Shown here: piece after piece, positions 18,612 to 27,493 of the stretch | Layout: the number at the start of each line of letters is the position of its first letter | Numbering within the stretch: the first letter of the stretch is position 1 | DNA from: Streptomyces triticisoli | GTDB lineage: Bacteria; Actinomycetota; Actinomycetes; Streptomycetales; Streptomycetaceae | Assembly: GCF_003270085.1 (NCBI RefSeq) | Contig: NZ_QFDQ01000001.1 | Span: 1-57,898 of the forward strand | Direction of reading: 5' to 3' | Length of the DNA: 57,898 nucleotides | Notes under the pieces: generated by a model | Told to the model about the DNA's origin: nothing | The model's database searches: none | What the model saw: the letters and a program-made list of their open reading frames with translations, nothing else | Made by a program: the position numbers and the translations under genes

Positions 18612-18637
18612 CCCCAACACGCTTTCCAAATCTTCGC
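18612..18637. other. Eroded att-like site (copy A)
   Basis: 26 bp match the left att site of the island (20,100-20,125) with one mismatch. They include the tRNA-Ser anticodon-arm piece (ACGCTTTCCAA) plus AAT-TTCGC, which is not in the intact tRNA. The motif GTGCTGGACGGG lies exactly 96 bp from the start of the core both here (18,708) and at the island's left end (20,196). This is therefore best read as the end of a related, older element. Confidence 0.7.
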
Positions 18638-18952
18638 ATGAGGGTTCAGTGGGGAGCGTGGGCGTTCGGACCTGGTGCGAAACGGGGTACCACGCCGGCT
18701 CTGGACGGTGCTGGACGGGCGTGAACGAGACCAGAACCGAGACCAAGGCAATCGGGTGGGAGGGCCGGGTCACCCGGCCCTCCCACCCGATTGGTCACGC
18801 ATACTCCAGGGCCCGGCGAGGCAGTGCGCTGCCATGCTGTTCCACCGCACGCCACCCGGGACGACCTCGGGTGCGGCTGGGCCTGGGAACAGGCTCACCG
18901 GGCGTGCCCGTGCGGGCCGAGCACGATGCGCCGGCTCAGCCGGCGGGAGGAA

Positions 18953-19840
18953 TCAGTTCCGGCCGCTGCCGCCCACGATGACCGGGGTGCCGTTGCCCGA
19001 GCCGCAGGGCACGGCGTAGACCGGGTTCTCCTTGGCCGCTTCCCGGTACGCGTCGATGCACTGGTTCGTCAGGACCTTGTCGGACAGGGAGTCGTTGAGG
19101 ATCTTGTTGGCGCGGGCGATGCCCTCGGCCTCGATCTTGCGGCGCTTGGCCTCCTCTTCCGCCGTGCGGGTCGCCTCGACGGCCCGCTCGGTGGCCTCCT
19201 TCTGCTGGATCTTGCGGTCGATCTGCTTCTGGAGGGCGTCCGAAGGCTTGACGTTGCGCAGGTTCACGGCGGTGATGTCGATGCCACGGGGCGCGAGCCG
19301 CTCCTTGATCAACTTGCCGATCTCCGCGTTGATCCTCTCCCGGTCCGAGGCGTAGCCCTGCTCGCTGGTGTAGCGGGCGAAGACGTTCCGGACGATCTCC
19401 CGGCTGTCCGGGTAGACCAGTCGCTGCTGAATGGCGTCCTCGCTCCCCGCCAGCCGGTACAGCTCCCCCGCCTTGTCCGGTTTGACCGCCCACTTCACGG
19501 TCACCTCCGCGTACATCACACCCCCCTGGGAGGACCGCACCTCGACGACGTCCTTGTCGGAGAGGTTGAGGTCGACCGGACGGGTCGAGAAGGGCGTGAC
19601 ATCGGTGAACGGCGCCTTCAGATGCATCCCGGACGTCATCGGCGCACCCACCTTGCCGAACGTCACCGGCACACCGACCTCGTAGGCGCTGACGACGTAC
19701 ACGGTGCTGGCGATGCCAGAGAGCACGCTGCCGAGCAGCGCGGCGCCGGCACCCAGCCGAAGCCGGAGCGAGTCCTGGGCGCGGGCGATGACGTACATCA
19801 CCACGGCGGCGAGAACGAGCAGACATGACAGTACGAGCAC
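18953..19840 (-). CDS. SPFH/band-7 (prohibitin-like) membrane protein
   Basis: A 295-residue protein from the GTG at 19840, with GGGGGGA about seven bases upstream. Two N-terminal hydrophobic segments (VLVLSCLLVLAAVVMYVIA and a second around VLSGIASTVYVV) are followed by the band-7 domain (YEVGVPVTFGKVG ... MHLKAPFTDVTPFSTRP ... VKWAVKP). A charged coiled-coil (about 215-260, EATERAVEATRTAEEEAKRR) comes next. Such proteins form membrane scaffolds or protease regulators. It sits alone between two att-like sites (18,612 and 20,039), so it may be cargo of an older element. Confidence 0.87.
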   Translation of the reverse strand: MLVLSCLLVLAAVVMYVIARAQDSLRLRLGAGAALLGSVLSGIASTVYVVSAYEVGVPVTFGKVGAPMTSGMHLKAPFTDVTPFSTRPVDLNLSDKDVVEVRSSQGGVMYAEVTVKWAVKPDKAGELYRLAGSEDAIQQRLVYPDSREIVRNVFARYTSEQGYASDRERINAEIGKLIKERLAPRGIDITAVNLRNVKPSDALQKQIDRKIQQKEATERAVEATRTAEEEAKRRKIEAEGIARANKILNDSLSDKVLTNQCIDAYREAAKENPVYAVPCGSGNGTPVIVGGSGRN

Positions 19841-20009
19841 GATGGTTCCCCCCTGAGAGACCCTGAGCGGTACCCCCCGGCACTGCTCGCCAGTGGAGAA
19901 TATGGCATCCGAAGTGCGGAGAGAGCAGCGGGCGTTCGCAGACGGCGCCACTGCCACGGCGCCGGCCTGAGCGCTGTCGTTCGGCAAACGATCCGCAACC
20001 AAGGAACGA

Positions 20010-20046
20010 CGAAGGTCCCGACCGCTGAACGGTCGGGACCTTCGTC
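20010..20046. terminator. Terminator-like hairpin next to attL
   Basis: GACGAAGGTCCCGACCG pairs with CGGTCGGGACCTTCGTC around a short loop. Near copies lie at 20,321-20,357 and, with the same flank sequence, at 56,224-56,261. Confidence 0.6.
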
Positions 20047-20117
20047 TGCCCTGGTGGGCGGGTGCGGAGGATAAGGGATTCGAACCCTTGAGGGGTTGCC
20101 CCCAACACGCTTTCCAA
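20039..20117. other. attL of the genomic island (79-bp direct repeat)
   Basis: The 79 bases from 20,039 to 20,117 are identical to 56,255-56,333. They include the 3' part of tRNA-Ser(GGA) from the discriminator (20,065) through the T-arm and variable arm to the anticodon. After TTTCCAA the sequence departs from the tRNA, so this copy is not a functional tRNA. This is the standard footprint of tyrosine-integrase insertion into a tRNA gene. Confidence 0.93.
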
Positions 20118-20663
20118 ATGTTCGCCCGGGGATCCGGGAGCGATCAGGAACGTTCTGACCTGCGACGGAGTGGAGCCGCCGGCGGGTGGTGGATGGTGCT
20201 GGACGGGGGTGAATGCAACCAGAACTGCAACCAGAGCTCTCCCTGTTCTCCCAGCTCAGCGGGGCATGAGTGGCGGGTGGTGCCGCAGCGGTGAGCCCCT
20301 GCACCACTGACCAGCCGAAACGAAGGTCCCGACCGCTGTGCGATCGGGACCTTCGTCATGCTGTGGTCTCAGTTGCCATGATCGGATCAGTGCGGACGCG
20401 GGCGGACAGCGTCCGCGGCACCTGTCGAGCGATGCATCCCGCGCCGTACACGGGGTCTCAAGTCCTTCCTCCGAAGCTGGCACTCATCGATCAACGGGCC
20501 TCGTTCTCCGGCCGCTGATACGACCGGGTCTGCCACCAGAAGCACGAGATGTGACTGCCGCGTCACGTGGCTCGGCCGGATATCCCTCGAACGGAGCATG
20601 GGCACCTGGTCAGCCCATGGGTAGACCCCGACTGGCTTTGCAGCGACAGGGAGGAGAACGATC
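20118..20663. other. Intergenic region at left end of island
   Basis: No gene is supported. It holds the conserved motif GTGCTGGACGGG (20,196), the arm-type repeat at 20,214-20,234, and a terminator-like hairpin at 20,321-20,357. The stretch 20,360-20,660 shows nothing I can name, apart from a presumed promoter for the following operon. Confidence 0.6.
20214..20234. repeat. Arm-type repeat near attL (TGCAACCAG twice)
   Basis: Two TGCAACCAG units (20,214-20,222 and 20,226-20,234), about 100 bp inside attL. The right end has the matching pair at 56,196-56,217. The symmetric placement suggests integrase arm sites or Xis sites. Confidence 0.5.
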
Positions 20664-20966
20664 ATGACCGCCGTAGTCGTCGGGGCAACGACGAGGCCAG
20701 CCCGCACTGAGCAACGCACTCCCACCACGCAGGCAGACCGCGCCTGCGAGGCACCTTGTCTTACCTGGGACCAGGTTAAGGCTATGGCCGACTCGTATTG
20801 CGGGGTCACGACTCTGCTGGTCGTGGCCGGGATCGGCTTGCACAAGCTCGTCGAACGCGATGGCACTCCCGAGCTCAAGGTCGCCTACACGCTCCTCCAG
20901 AAGTTCGTGATCGCTCCCGTGGACGAACGCGCTTCGGACGAAGCCGAGGAGGACGAGACCGCATGA
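20664..20966 (+). CDS. Unknown protein, first of a coupled trio
   Basis: A 100-residue protein with a conserved-looking core LTWDQVKAMADSYCGVTTLLVVAGIGLHKLVERDG and an acidic C-terminus. One moderately hydrophobic stretch (GVTTLLVVAGIGL) could be a buried helix. Start ATG at 20664 after AGGGAGGAGAA. Its stop overlaps the next ATG (ATGA), so the trio at 20,664-22,017 is translated as a unit. I do not recognise a family. Confidence 0.7.
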   Translation: MTAVVVGATTRPARTEQRTPTTQADRACEAPCLTWDQVKAMADSYCGVTTLLVVAGIGLHKLVERDGTPELKVAYTLLQKFVIAPVDERASDEAEEDETA

Positions 20967-21403
20967 CCACCAACGACCTGAACATCGACGAGCTCCCGCC
21001 GCACACCCTCGTCGTCGACGATGGCCAAGTCGCTCAGCTCACGGAACTGGTCCTCGCGAGGGTGGCCAGGGACTTGATTGCCGCCTGCCGACAGGCTGAC
21101 GACCCGCAGGCCGTACTCAAGAAGCTTCCGGAGCTCATCGCCAAGCACGTGGCAGAGATTGTCAGCCGACGCGGCCACGTCGAGTCCGGCCCGCTGCGCA
21201 CGACCCCCAGCAGCCCTGTCGGGTCCAAGTGTCTGGAGCGACGCCCCGACCGCGACCCGCTGACCGGCGATCGCATGGACGCCCAGCCGGATACCGACGG
21301 CACCTGGCCCGACCGCATGCCGTGCACCCAGCAGCACGGCCACAACGGCGACCGCAGCGACGCCCTTGGGCGGGCCTGGCGGAGGGCGGAGGCTTCGGCA
21401 TGA
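20963..21403 (+). CDS. Unknown protein, second of a coupled trio
   Basis: A 146-residue protein. The N-terminal ~70 residues are helical and acidic to neutral (HTLVVDDGQVAQLTELVLARVARDL), and the rest is a polar, Asp/Arg/Gly-rich, probably disordered tail. ATGA overlaps join it to both neighbours. No family recognised. Confidence 0.68.
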   Translation: MTTNDLNIDELPPHTLVVDDGQVAQLTELVLARVARDLIAACRQADDPQAVLKKLPELIAKHVAEIVSRRGHVESGPLRTTPSSPVGSKCLERRPDRDPLTGDRMDAQPDTDGTWPDRMPCTQQHGHNGDRSDALGRAWRRAEASA

Positions 21404-22017
21404 CGATTCTGACCCGTGAGCGCCTCTTCGCTGTGCCACTTCACCTGCACCGGGGTGATGCCCGGCAGCCGAAAGCCATCATGCTGCGCCATGACGGCGA
21501 CCATTTCACCGCCGCCTACGACCCCGAGCGGGCTTCCCTCGACGCGACAGTCATGCTCGCCCGTGTCCGCCTCTCCTCTGAGGGCGTCATCATCTCTGAG
21601 GTGATCCTCGAAGATCACGAACCGGATCTCACGGCCTTGTACCACGCTGCCTCAAAGCTGCTCCTGAACGTGGAGATCACCGATGGGCCGCGGATCACCG
21701 AGCCTGTTGTGAAGGTGCTCAGCCAGGACCCGACGCAGGCGGTGTACTTCATCCCGAAGGGCTGGGACCTGTCCGACGCCCTCGCCAGACTGCCCGCAGC
21801 GTTTGCTAACGCTCGGCCGGAGGTGGCCCGCCACCTGAAACGGATCGAACAGGCGAAGAAGGACTCCGACGAGAAGATCAACCACGCCCTCGACGTGGTG
21901 GCCATGCTGATCCTGGAGACCGACGATCCAGACGGCGTCTACGACGAAGTGCTGCACCTACTCCGCCAGGTCCGCGCCGAGCGGGTAGCGGACACCGCTC
22001 CCGCCAAGGCGGCCTGA
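21400..22017 (+). CDS. Unknown protein, third of a coupled trio
   Basis: A 205-residue protein with a beta-rich N-terminal half (KAIMLRHDGDHFTAAYDPER, VIISEVILEDHE) and a helical C-terminal half with LKRIEQAKKDSDEKINHAL. A phrase like YFIPKGWDLSDALARLPAAF is distinctive but I cannot place it. It ends about 150 bp before the methyltransferase gene, so the trio may be functionally tied to the restriction system or be an independent defence unit. Confidence 0.7.
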   Translation: MTILTRERLFAVPLHLHRGDARQPKAIMLRHDGDHFTAAYDPERASLDATVMLARVRLSSEGVIISEVILEDHEPDLTALYHAASKLLLNVEITDGPRITEPVVKVLSQDPTQAVYFIPKGWDLSDALARLPAAFANARPEVARHLKRIEQAKKDSDEKINHALDVVAMLILETDDPDGVYDEVLHLLRQVRAERVADTAPAKAA

Positions 22018-22164
22018 GCTTCATGCAGGACGGCCCTGGGCTGGCGTACCTACCACCAGCCCGGGTCCTCGCTGCTGTGCTCCCCGACGGCGCGCCTCCA
22101 CATCAGCGCCACTCATTCGTGAACGGAGCCCATGGCCGGAATCGTCCCCTAGTAGGGTCGGGAC

Positions 22165-23841
22165 GTGGCCACTCCTCTGCTCTCCAGCACCGACCTGCAC
22201 GACCTTCCCGCCCTCCCCACGGAGGCCGTGGAACACGGCGAGGTCTTTACGCGACGCTGGGTGGTCGACCTGATCCTCGACCTTCTCGGCTACACGGCCG
22301 ACAAGGATCTCTGTGTCGTGAGGCTCGTCGAGCCGGCCTGTGGCACGGGTGCGTTCCTGACAGCCGTCGCATCGCGGATCAGCGCCTCCTGTCGCACGCA
22401 CAATCGCCCTCTCAGAGATGCGCTCGCAGCCGTCCGCGCCCTGGATCTTCTGGACCGCAACGTGGAGCAGAGCCGTGCAGTCGTTGAGAAGCAGCTGGTG
22501 GACGAGGGGTGGCCGGCCGAGGAAGCTCGGCAGGTGGCAGACGCCTGGGTCGGACAAGGTGACTACCTGCTCCAGCCGGATGCAGATCACCGAGCCGACT
22601 ACGTGGTAGGGAATCCTCCGTACATCCGCCTTGAAGACGTCCCCGACGACCGGATGGCGGCCTACCGCAGCGCCTGCGCCACGATGGGTGGCAGGGCAGA
22701 CATCTACATCGGCTTTTACGAGGTCGCGCTGCGAAGCCTCAACCCCGGAGGGCGACTGGGCTTCATCTGCGCCGACCGTTGGATGCGGAACCAGTACGGC
22801 CGTCGGCTCCGTCAGCTGGTGACCAGCCGCTTCAGCATGGACCTGGCCCTGGTCATGCACGACGTGGATGCCTTCGAGGACCAGGTATCGGCCTATCCGG
22901 CGATTACGATCATCTCGAACCGGCTCCAGGGCGAAGCGGTGGCGGCGGACACCACTCGGGCGTTCGGCAGCGCCCAAGCCCGCGAGTTCGCCGACTGGTA
23001 CGCGAAGGACGCATCGGAGTCGGTTACGACTGCGGCGTTCCAGGCCGCCCGCATGCCGCACTGGTTCCCGGACGAGGACTCGTGGCCGGCCGCCTCGCCG
23101 GCCAGACTGGCGGTTCTGGAGGAACTCACCGAACGCTTCCGGCTGCTGGAGGACACCAAGACTGGGACACGTGTCGGCATCGGCATCGCCACCGGCGCCG
23201 ACAAGGTTTTCCTCACGAAGGACGACAACCTGGTCGAGAGCGACCGGCTGCTGCCCATGGCCATGGTCCGCGACACCACGAGCGGCACCCTGAACTGGAA
23301 CCGCACCTACCTGGTCAACCCCTGGACCACCGAAGGTGACCTGGTCGATCTCTCTGCTTACCCGCGGCTCGCCGCGTACTTCGAGGAGCATGGGGCCGCC
23401 CTGCGGAAGCGCTACATCGCCGTCAAGCAGCCTCAGCGCTGGTACAAGACGATCGACAAGGTCGACCACCGTCTGACGCGACGCCCCAAGCTGCTGTTTC
23501 CGGACATGAAGCTGACGATCCATCCGGTCCTGGATGAGGGTGGCCTGTACCCTCACCACAACCTGTACTTCATCGTCTCGGATGTCTGGGACATGCGGGT
23601 ACTCGGTGGCCTTCTGCTGTCCAAGGTCGCGGAAGCGTTCGTGGAGGCGTACGCGGTCAAGATGCGAGGGGGGACGCTTCGCTTCCAAGCGCAGTACCTC
23701 CGCAAGATCCGCGTGCCCGATCCGGAAGCAATCAGCGAGAGCGACAAGGCTGCCCTCGCGGAAGCGTTCGAAAAGCGCGACGTGAAGGCTGCCACGGAGG
23801 CCGCACTGCGTGTCTACGGGCTGGTCGAGCTGCCCGACTAG
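22165..23841 (+). CDS. N6-adenine DNA methyltransferase of a PaeR7I/XhoI-like system
   Basis: A 558-residue gamma-type adenine methyltransferase. Motif I (LVEPACGTGAFL, about residues 54-65) binds SAM; the catalytic motif is NPPY (150-153, in YVVGNPPYIRLED). The large C-terminal region is the target-recognition part. The GTG start at 22165 follows AGTAGGGTCGGGA. The downstream gene encodes a PaeR7I-type endonuclease 14 bp later, so this enzyme probably protects CTCGAG sites by methylating the adenine. The specificity is inferred from the partner, not from the sequence of this protein. Confidence 0.88.
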   Translation: MATPLLSSTDLHDLPALPTEAVEHGEVFTRRWVVDLILDLLGYTADKDLCVVRLVEPACGTGAFLTAVASRISASCRTHNRPLRDALAAVRALDLLDRNVEQSRAVVEKQLVDEGWPAEEARQVADAWVGQGDYLLQPDADHRADYVVGNPPYIRLEDVPDDRMAAYRSACATMGGRADIYIGFYEVALRSLNPGGRLGFICADRWMRNQYGRRLRQLVTSRFSMDLALVMHDVDAFEDQVSAYPAITIISNRLQGEAVAADTTRAFGSAQAREFADWYAKDASESVTTAAFQAARMPHWFPDEDSWPAASPARLAVLEELTERFRLLEDTKTGTRVGIGIATGADKVFLTKDDNLVESDRLLPMAMVRDTTSGTLNWNRTYLVNPWTTEGDLVDLSAYPRLAAYFEEHGAALRKRYIAVKQPQRWYKTIDKVDHRLTRRPKLLFPDMKLTIHPVLDEGGLYPHHNLYFIVSDVWDMRVLGGLLLSKVAEAFVEAYAVKMRGGTLRFQAQYLRKIRVPDPEAISESDKAALAEAFEKRDVKAATEAALRVYGLVELPD

Positions 23842-23855
23842 GGAGGGAACGGATC

Positions 23856-24581
23856 TTGACGGTCACCCGCCAAGACTTCGAGGACGCCATAGCGGCGTAC
23901 TGGGGTGCCAAGCAGCTCCAGAACGAGCAGTCGGCAATCAGGGATGCGGTGGGAGCCGGCACAGCCGGCTCCGTGCGGGGCGGCAAGCATTTCGATGCCA
24001 TCGCCACCCTCTTGGCGAAATTCTTCCTCGAAGCCGGCTACCCGCCTGAGAGCATCCGGGTCAGCAAGTCCCAGGGCCTGGAGCTGCCCGGCTACTACCG
24101 ACCGCAGAAGCAGTGGGACGTCGTGGTCGTACACGAGAATGTCCTCATCGCAGCCTTCGAGATGAAGGCTCTCGGCGGGCCGTCGTACGGCAACAACTAC
24201 AACAACCGGGTCGAGGAAGCACTCGGTAGCGCAGTGGACCTGCGCCGGGCCGCCCTTGCCGAGCTCTACCCGAGGGAAAAGCCCTGGCTCGGCTATTTCT
24301 TCATCATGCAGGACGGAGAGGGCTCTCGAAGGCCGGTCAAGACAGCCCGCGGAGCCTTGCCCGTCGAGGATGTCTGGCGCAATACCTCTTATCAGGACCG
24401 GTTCGGTATCTTCTGCGAGCGGTTGATGGCTGAGCAACTCTATGATGCCGCATGCTACGTCACGTCGTCAGCTGAGAATCCGAAACCGATCGAGTTGGTA
24501 GAGAGCCTCGACTGGAGGCACTTTTCAGCAGCGATCAACGCCCGCCTGACGTACTTGAAGGATCTCGGCCTTCCTGGATAG
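23856..24581 (+). CDS. Type II restriction endonuclease, PaeR7I/XhoI family
   Basis: A 241-residue endonuclease. The PD-(D/E)xK core is visible as LPGYYRPQKQWDVVVVHENV, with D88, followed by FEMK (E102-x-K104). The family cuts C^TCGAG. The TTG start at 23856 is supported by GGGAGGG eight bases upstream. It follows the methyltransferase directly, so protection is made first. A diverged paralogue lies at 28,801-29,505 in the same island. Confidence 0.87.
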   Translation: MTVTRQDFEDAIAAYWGAKQLQNEQSAIRDAVGAGTAGSVRGGKHFDAIATLLAKFFLEAGYPPESIRVSKSQGLELPGYYRPQKQWDVVVVHENVLIAAFEMKALGGPSYGNNYNNRVEEALGSAVDLRRAALAELYPREKPWLGYFFIMQDGEGSRRPVKTARGALPVEDVWRNTSYQDRFGIFCERLMAEQLYDAACYVTSSAENPKPIELVESLDWRHFSAAINARLTYLKDLGLPG

Positions 24582-24685
24582 AAGAAATAACGAAGTGCCT
24601 GTGCAAACCGACCAGGCGTAGCCTTCCCCAAAGAGCCGCGACAAAGGCCCAGGTTCGGCTCCACGAGTGGCATAGGGAGTCGTCA

Positions 24686-25927
24686 ATGGCCAAAACCATG
24701 GACGTGGCTGAGTTGGCCGCGATACTCGACGGGCATGCTGTCGTCCGGGCCAGGTTGGTGTTGGTCGCCGTCGATGAGAGTGGCTGGCGACTGCACCACG
24801 GCGAGATCACCCTGAACAACGTCGAGCCCGTTGTGGAGCGGTCCTGGCGCTACGCCACGGCCACCTTCCTAGAGCTTCCCTTGCCCGGCGCGGTGGCTGC
24901 CAATCTGCTGCGCCGCGAGCGTCAGGAGGTCTTCGGCCTGCAGGTGGAGTTCCCCGGACAGCCGACCGCCTCCAGTGCCTCCGTCCAGCGTCTGCGGGGT
25001 CGCCAGGACTGGGCGCGGCTGAGCACGCCGTGGCCGCGAACCGAGTGGACGGTCAACCAGGACGTCAACCTGCCGACCCCCGCCCAGGAGGTACTCGTCG
25101 GTGAGGGCCCCACTTACCTGAACTTCGACGCCGCCCTGTGCGCCTTCTTGTACGAGAGTCCGCAGGACAGCCGCCTGGTACGCCCGGACCTGTGGCGCAT
25201 CATCCAGCCGGATCGCGACGCCTGGTTCCCGAACATCACCATCGGGGCCGACCGTCTCACCGCCACGGTGGCGGGGGAGCACCTAGATGGCGTCATTCTG
25301 GAGTTGACCGAACCGACACGTCACCAGCGGCAACCCCTCAATGGCGCCGGCACCTACACCTTCGACCTCCCCCAGGGGCTGGGCCACGACAGCTTGCTTG
25401 TACTACGCCGTGATGGGCAGTGGCTGGACCTGCGCTACTTTCCCGCGCCCGTCTACGGCCACGAGCGCGATGCCTCGGTGGTTTGGGAGGACCCCGGTCC
25501 TGAGCTCGACATCCTGCTGGCAGGCGGTGAGGGCCCACACCTGGAGCTCAAACGGGAGATCCCGGAGGGGGAGTCCCGCAAGAAGATGCTGAAGACCATC
25601 TCGGCATTCGCCTCCAAGGACGGTGGCACCGTCTTGATCGGCATCGAGGACGACCTTCACATCGTGGGACTCGGCCGGCAGGTCAGCGATGACCAGGCGA
25701 AGCTCGCGATCACGCAGATGATCCGTAACTGCATAGAACCCGACCCGTCGTACACGCTGCGCGTCATTAACCACAACGGTCTTCGGGTGCTGGCGATCGA
25801 GGTATCTGCCGGCGGCCAACCTCACGCCTACCGGAATGGAGAGCGGCTGGAATTCTTCGTTCGCCGGGGCTCCAACACGGTACCGGCCCGCCATTACGAG
25901 ATAGCCGCCGGATTCCGACACAAATGA
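24686..25927 (+). CDS. AlbA_2 (Schlafen-like) domain protein
   Basis: A 413-residue protein. The N-terminal ~270 residues are beta-rich and unfamiliar. From about residue 280 the AlbA_2 domain is clear: GPHLELKREIPEG, MLKTISAFASKDGGTVLIGIED, DLHIVGLG, and a C-terminal FFVRRGSNTVPA. AlbA_2 proteins are DNA- or RNA-binding and frequent in phage-defence islands. It sits between a restriction pair and an OGG-fold protein, which fits that context. Start ATG at 24686 after GGGAGTC. Confidence 0.82.
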   Translation: MAKTMDVAELAAILDGHAVVRARLVLVAVDESGWRLHHGEITLNNVEPVVERSWRYATATFLELPLPGAVAANLLRRERQEVFGLQVEFPGQPTASSASVQRLRGRQDWARLSTPWPRTEWTVNQDVNLPTPAQEVLVGEGPTYLNFDAALCAFLYESPQDSRLVRPDLWRIIQPDRDAWFPNITIGADRLTATVAGEHLDGVILELTEPTRHQRQPLNGAGTYTFDLPQGLGHDSLLVLRRDGQWLDLRYFPAPVYGHERDASVVWEDPGPELDILLAGGEGPHLELKREIPEGESRKKMLKTISAFASKDGGTVLIGIEDDLHIVGLGRQVSDDQAKLAITQMIRNCIEPDPSYTLRVINHNGLRVLAIEVSAGGQPHAYRNGERLEFFVRRGSNTVPARHYEIAAGFRHK

Positions 25928-26144
25928 CGCATCCCATCACAGGCTGGCTGCGGTCGGCCCGGCGGAGTTCACTGCACGGCTTGGTGTAACCAAGTTGGGT
26001 CGCGGACCAATTCGCGAGCCATCGGCGGGAAGCCCGCACACGAGGAGACGCTCCGATGACAGGCACCCCCACCAAGTCCGGCGATCACAACCGAAGGCCG
26101 ATACCTCCTTGGCCGCAGGCTGCGGGGCACGGGCGCTATGCGAG

Positions 26145-26870
26145 ATGGCAGAAGACATGACGCACCCGGGAACCGATCTGGCGTCCCTCGCCCTTCCGCC
26201 GGAAGGCTGTACCGTCCTGCGGCAGCAACGTGCAGAGCGCATTCATGCCCACACGATCTCTGTCCGGGCAACCTGGTGGAATGCGGCACTCGCTGAGCGG
26301 GGCTTGCCGGGAGGACCGATCGTGGGTCGACTCGAGGGCGCCAGCTCCATGACCATCAGCCGCGGCGAGCTGTTCTCCATGGCGGGTTCCCTCGACAGCG
26401 ATCGGGACGTCCTGCGGCTGCTGTGGCATGTCCTGGCTTGGGGCAGCGGATCCAGGTTGCGCCTCAACCGCCGCCGGCTCGACGGCATCAGCAAGGCCCC
26501 AGGCGCTGCCGCCGCAGCACTGCGGGATGCAGCCCGGCTGTCCCGTACCGATCCAGAAGCCGCCTACCGGTGCCTGTCACCTGGGACCGGCACACCTCTG
26601 CCTTACCTTGGCCCTGCCTTCTTCACCAAGTACCTGTACTTCGCTGGCGCTGGTGCCCCCGACCACCCATGTCTCATCATCGACAGCCGGGTCGCCCACG
26701 CGTTGAACACTCGATGCGGATGGACGACCCTCCGCAGTGGAGGAAACTGGCCGCCGGAGACCTACCAGCGCTACTGCACTCTTCTTGCCCGCTGGGCACG
26801 AGAAGAGAGCGACCGCAGCGGCCGTCAAGTGTGCGCGGACCAGATTGAACGGTGGCTCTTCGAACCCTGA
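26145..26870 (+). CDS. OGG-fold (8-oxoguanine glycosylase-like) hypothetical protein
   Basis: About 241 residues from the ATG at 26145 (another ATG is at 26157). The helical core DRDVLRLLWHVLAWGSGSRL, the segment LGPAFFTKYLYFAG and the nearby LIIDSRVAHALN resemble a group of proteins labelled OGG-fold, structurally like 8-oxoguanine glycosylases. The residue pattern K-T-K-Y ... D-S-R-V would correspond to the catalytic Lys/Asp region. Activity is unproven. These genes are often found near defence systems. Confidence 0.7.
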   Translation: MAEDMTHPGTDLASLALPPEGCTVLRQQRAERIHAHTISVRATWWNAALAERGLPGGPIVGRLEGASSMTISRGELFSMAGSLDSDRDVLRLLWHVLAWGSGSRLRLNRRRLDGISKAPGAAAAALRDAARLSRTDPEAAYRCLSPGTGTPLPYLGPAFFTKYLYFAGAGAPDHPCLIIDSRVAHALNTRCGWTTLRSGGNWPPETYQRYCTLLARWAREESDRSGRQVCADQIERWLFEP

Positions 26871-27057
26871 TGACTACGAGACCCTGTCAGAGGAGGCACA
26901 CCGCCTCACGGCTTTTGTTCTTGCCTGACGTCCACGCCCGGAGGCCGACACGGTAGGGGTCCGATCAGACCAATTCAGGCTAGTGAAGCCGCCGGACAGA
27001 CAAGTCTCCTGGCACTGCTGGGACGACTGACCAGCCACAGCGTCAGGCAAGGAGCAT

Positions 27058-27493
27058 TTAGGCCAGTGCCCCTGGCGGACGTTCCCCGTACTGTCCGTAG
27101 TCGATGTTTTGAGCCTTGAGAAATCCTCGCATGGCCGGCGAAATCGGCGGTCGGAAATGAAACTGGCCATATCGCGCTTCTAGCTCAGGCCAAGCCTTAT
27201 ACAGGAGGCGCCCTCGCTCATATGGGTGCACCCATACCCACTCAAGCCACGTTCCGTCGCCGTCACGAGTAAAACCCACAGCGCCAGCAGCAAGCGGAAT
27301 GGAGGTTTGCGTCTTCACCAAGAGGGCTACCTCACGCCTCTCTTCGGCTTCGTCAACACTGTACGGAGGCGCATCATAATGCCCCTCGCGACGAAACTGT
27401 AGCCCTATTTTCTCCGCTATTTTCTGCAGCCTCCTATTGTCGGCCGGAAGAACAATCCCTCCTCCCCCTTCAGGCAGATCCTCTTGATCCCAA
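27058..27493 (-). pseudogene. GNAT-like protein, 3' part, cut by IS30-type element
   Basis: About 144 codons on the minus strand, ending at the TAA at 27058-27060. The sequence AAGAVGFTRDGDGTWLEWVW and VHPYERGRLLYKAWPELEARYG has the strand-helix pattern of GNAT acetyltransferases, including an R-G-R-x-L cofactor-loop-like motif. The 5' part lies beyond the insertion, at 28,602-28,709. The GC content is lower than in surrounding genes. The gene is broken and presumably inactive. Confidence 0.7.

Larger units (their letters stand above)
17881..18952. other. Gene-poor interval left of the island
   Basis: I see no convincing gene here; open frames lack family features and codon bias. What it does hold: an inverted, diverged copy (18,316-18,360) of the 3' end of the gene at 17,323; the att-like site at 18,612; its element-side motif at 18,708; and a terminator-like stem (18,758-18,790 region, GGGAGGGCCGG with complement). 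The 17,950-18,170 part is less GC-rich than its surroundings. It looks like debris of past insertions. Confidence 0.6.

Noticed and set aside
18161..18751. Overlapping frames on both strands in the gap left of the island
   Set aside because: They run through the att-like site, lack family features and ribosome sites; treated as non-coding.
20065..20125. Second functional tRNA-Ser at the left end of the island
   Set aside because: Only the 3' half is present; after the anticodon the sequence diverges and no acceptor 5' strand exists.
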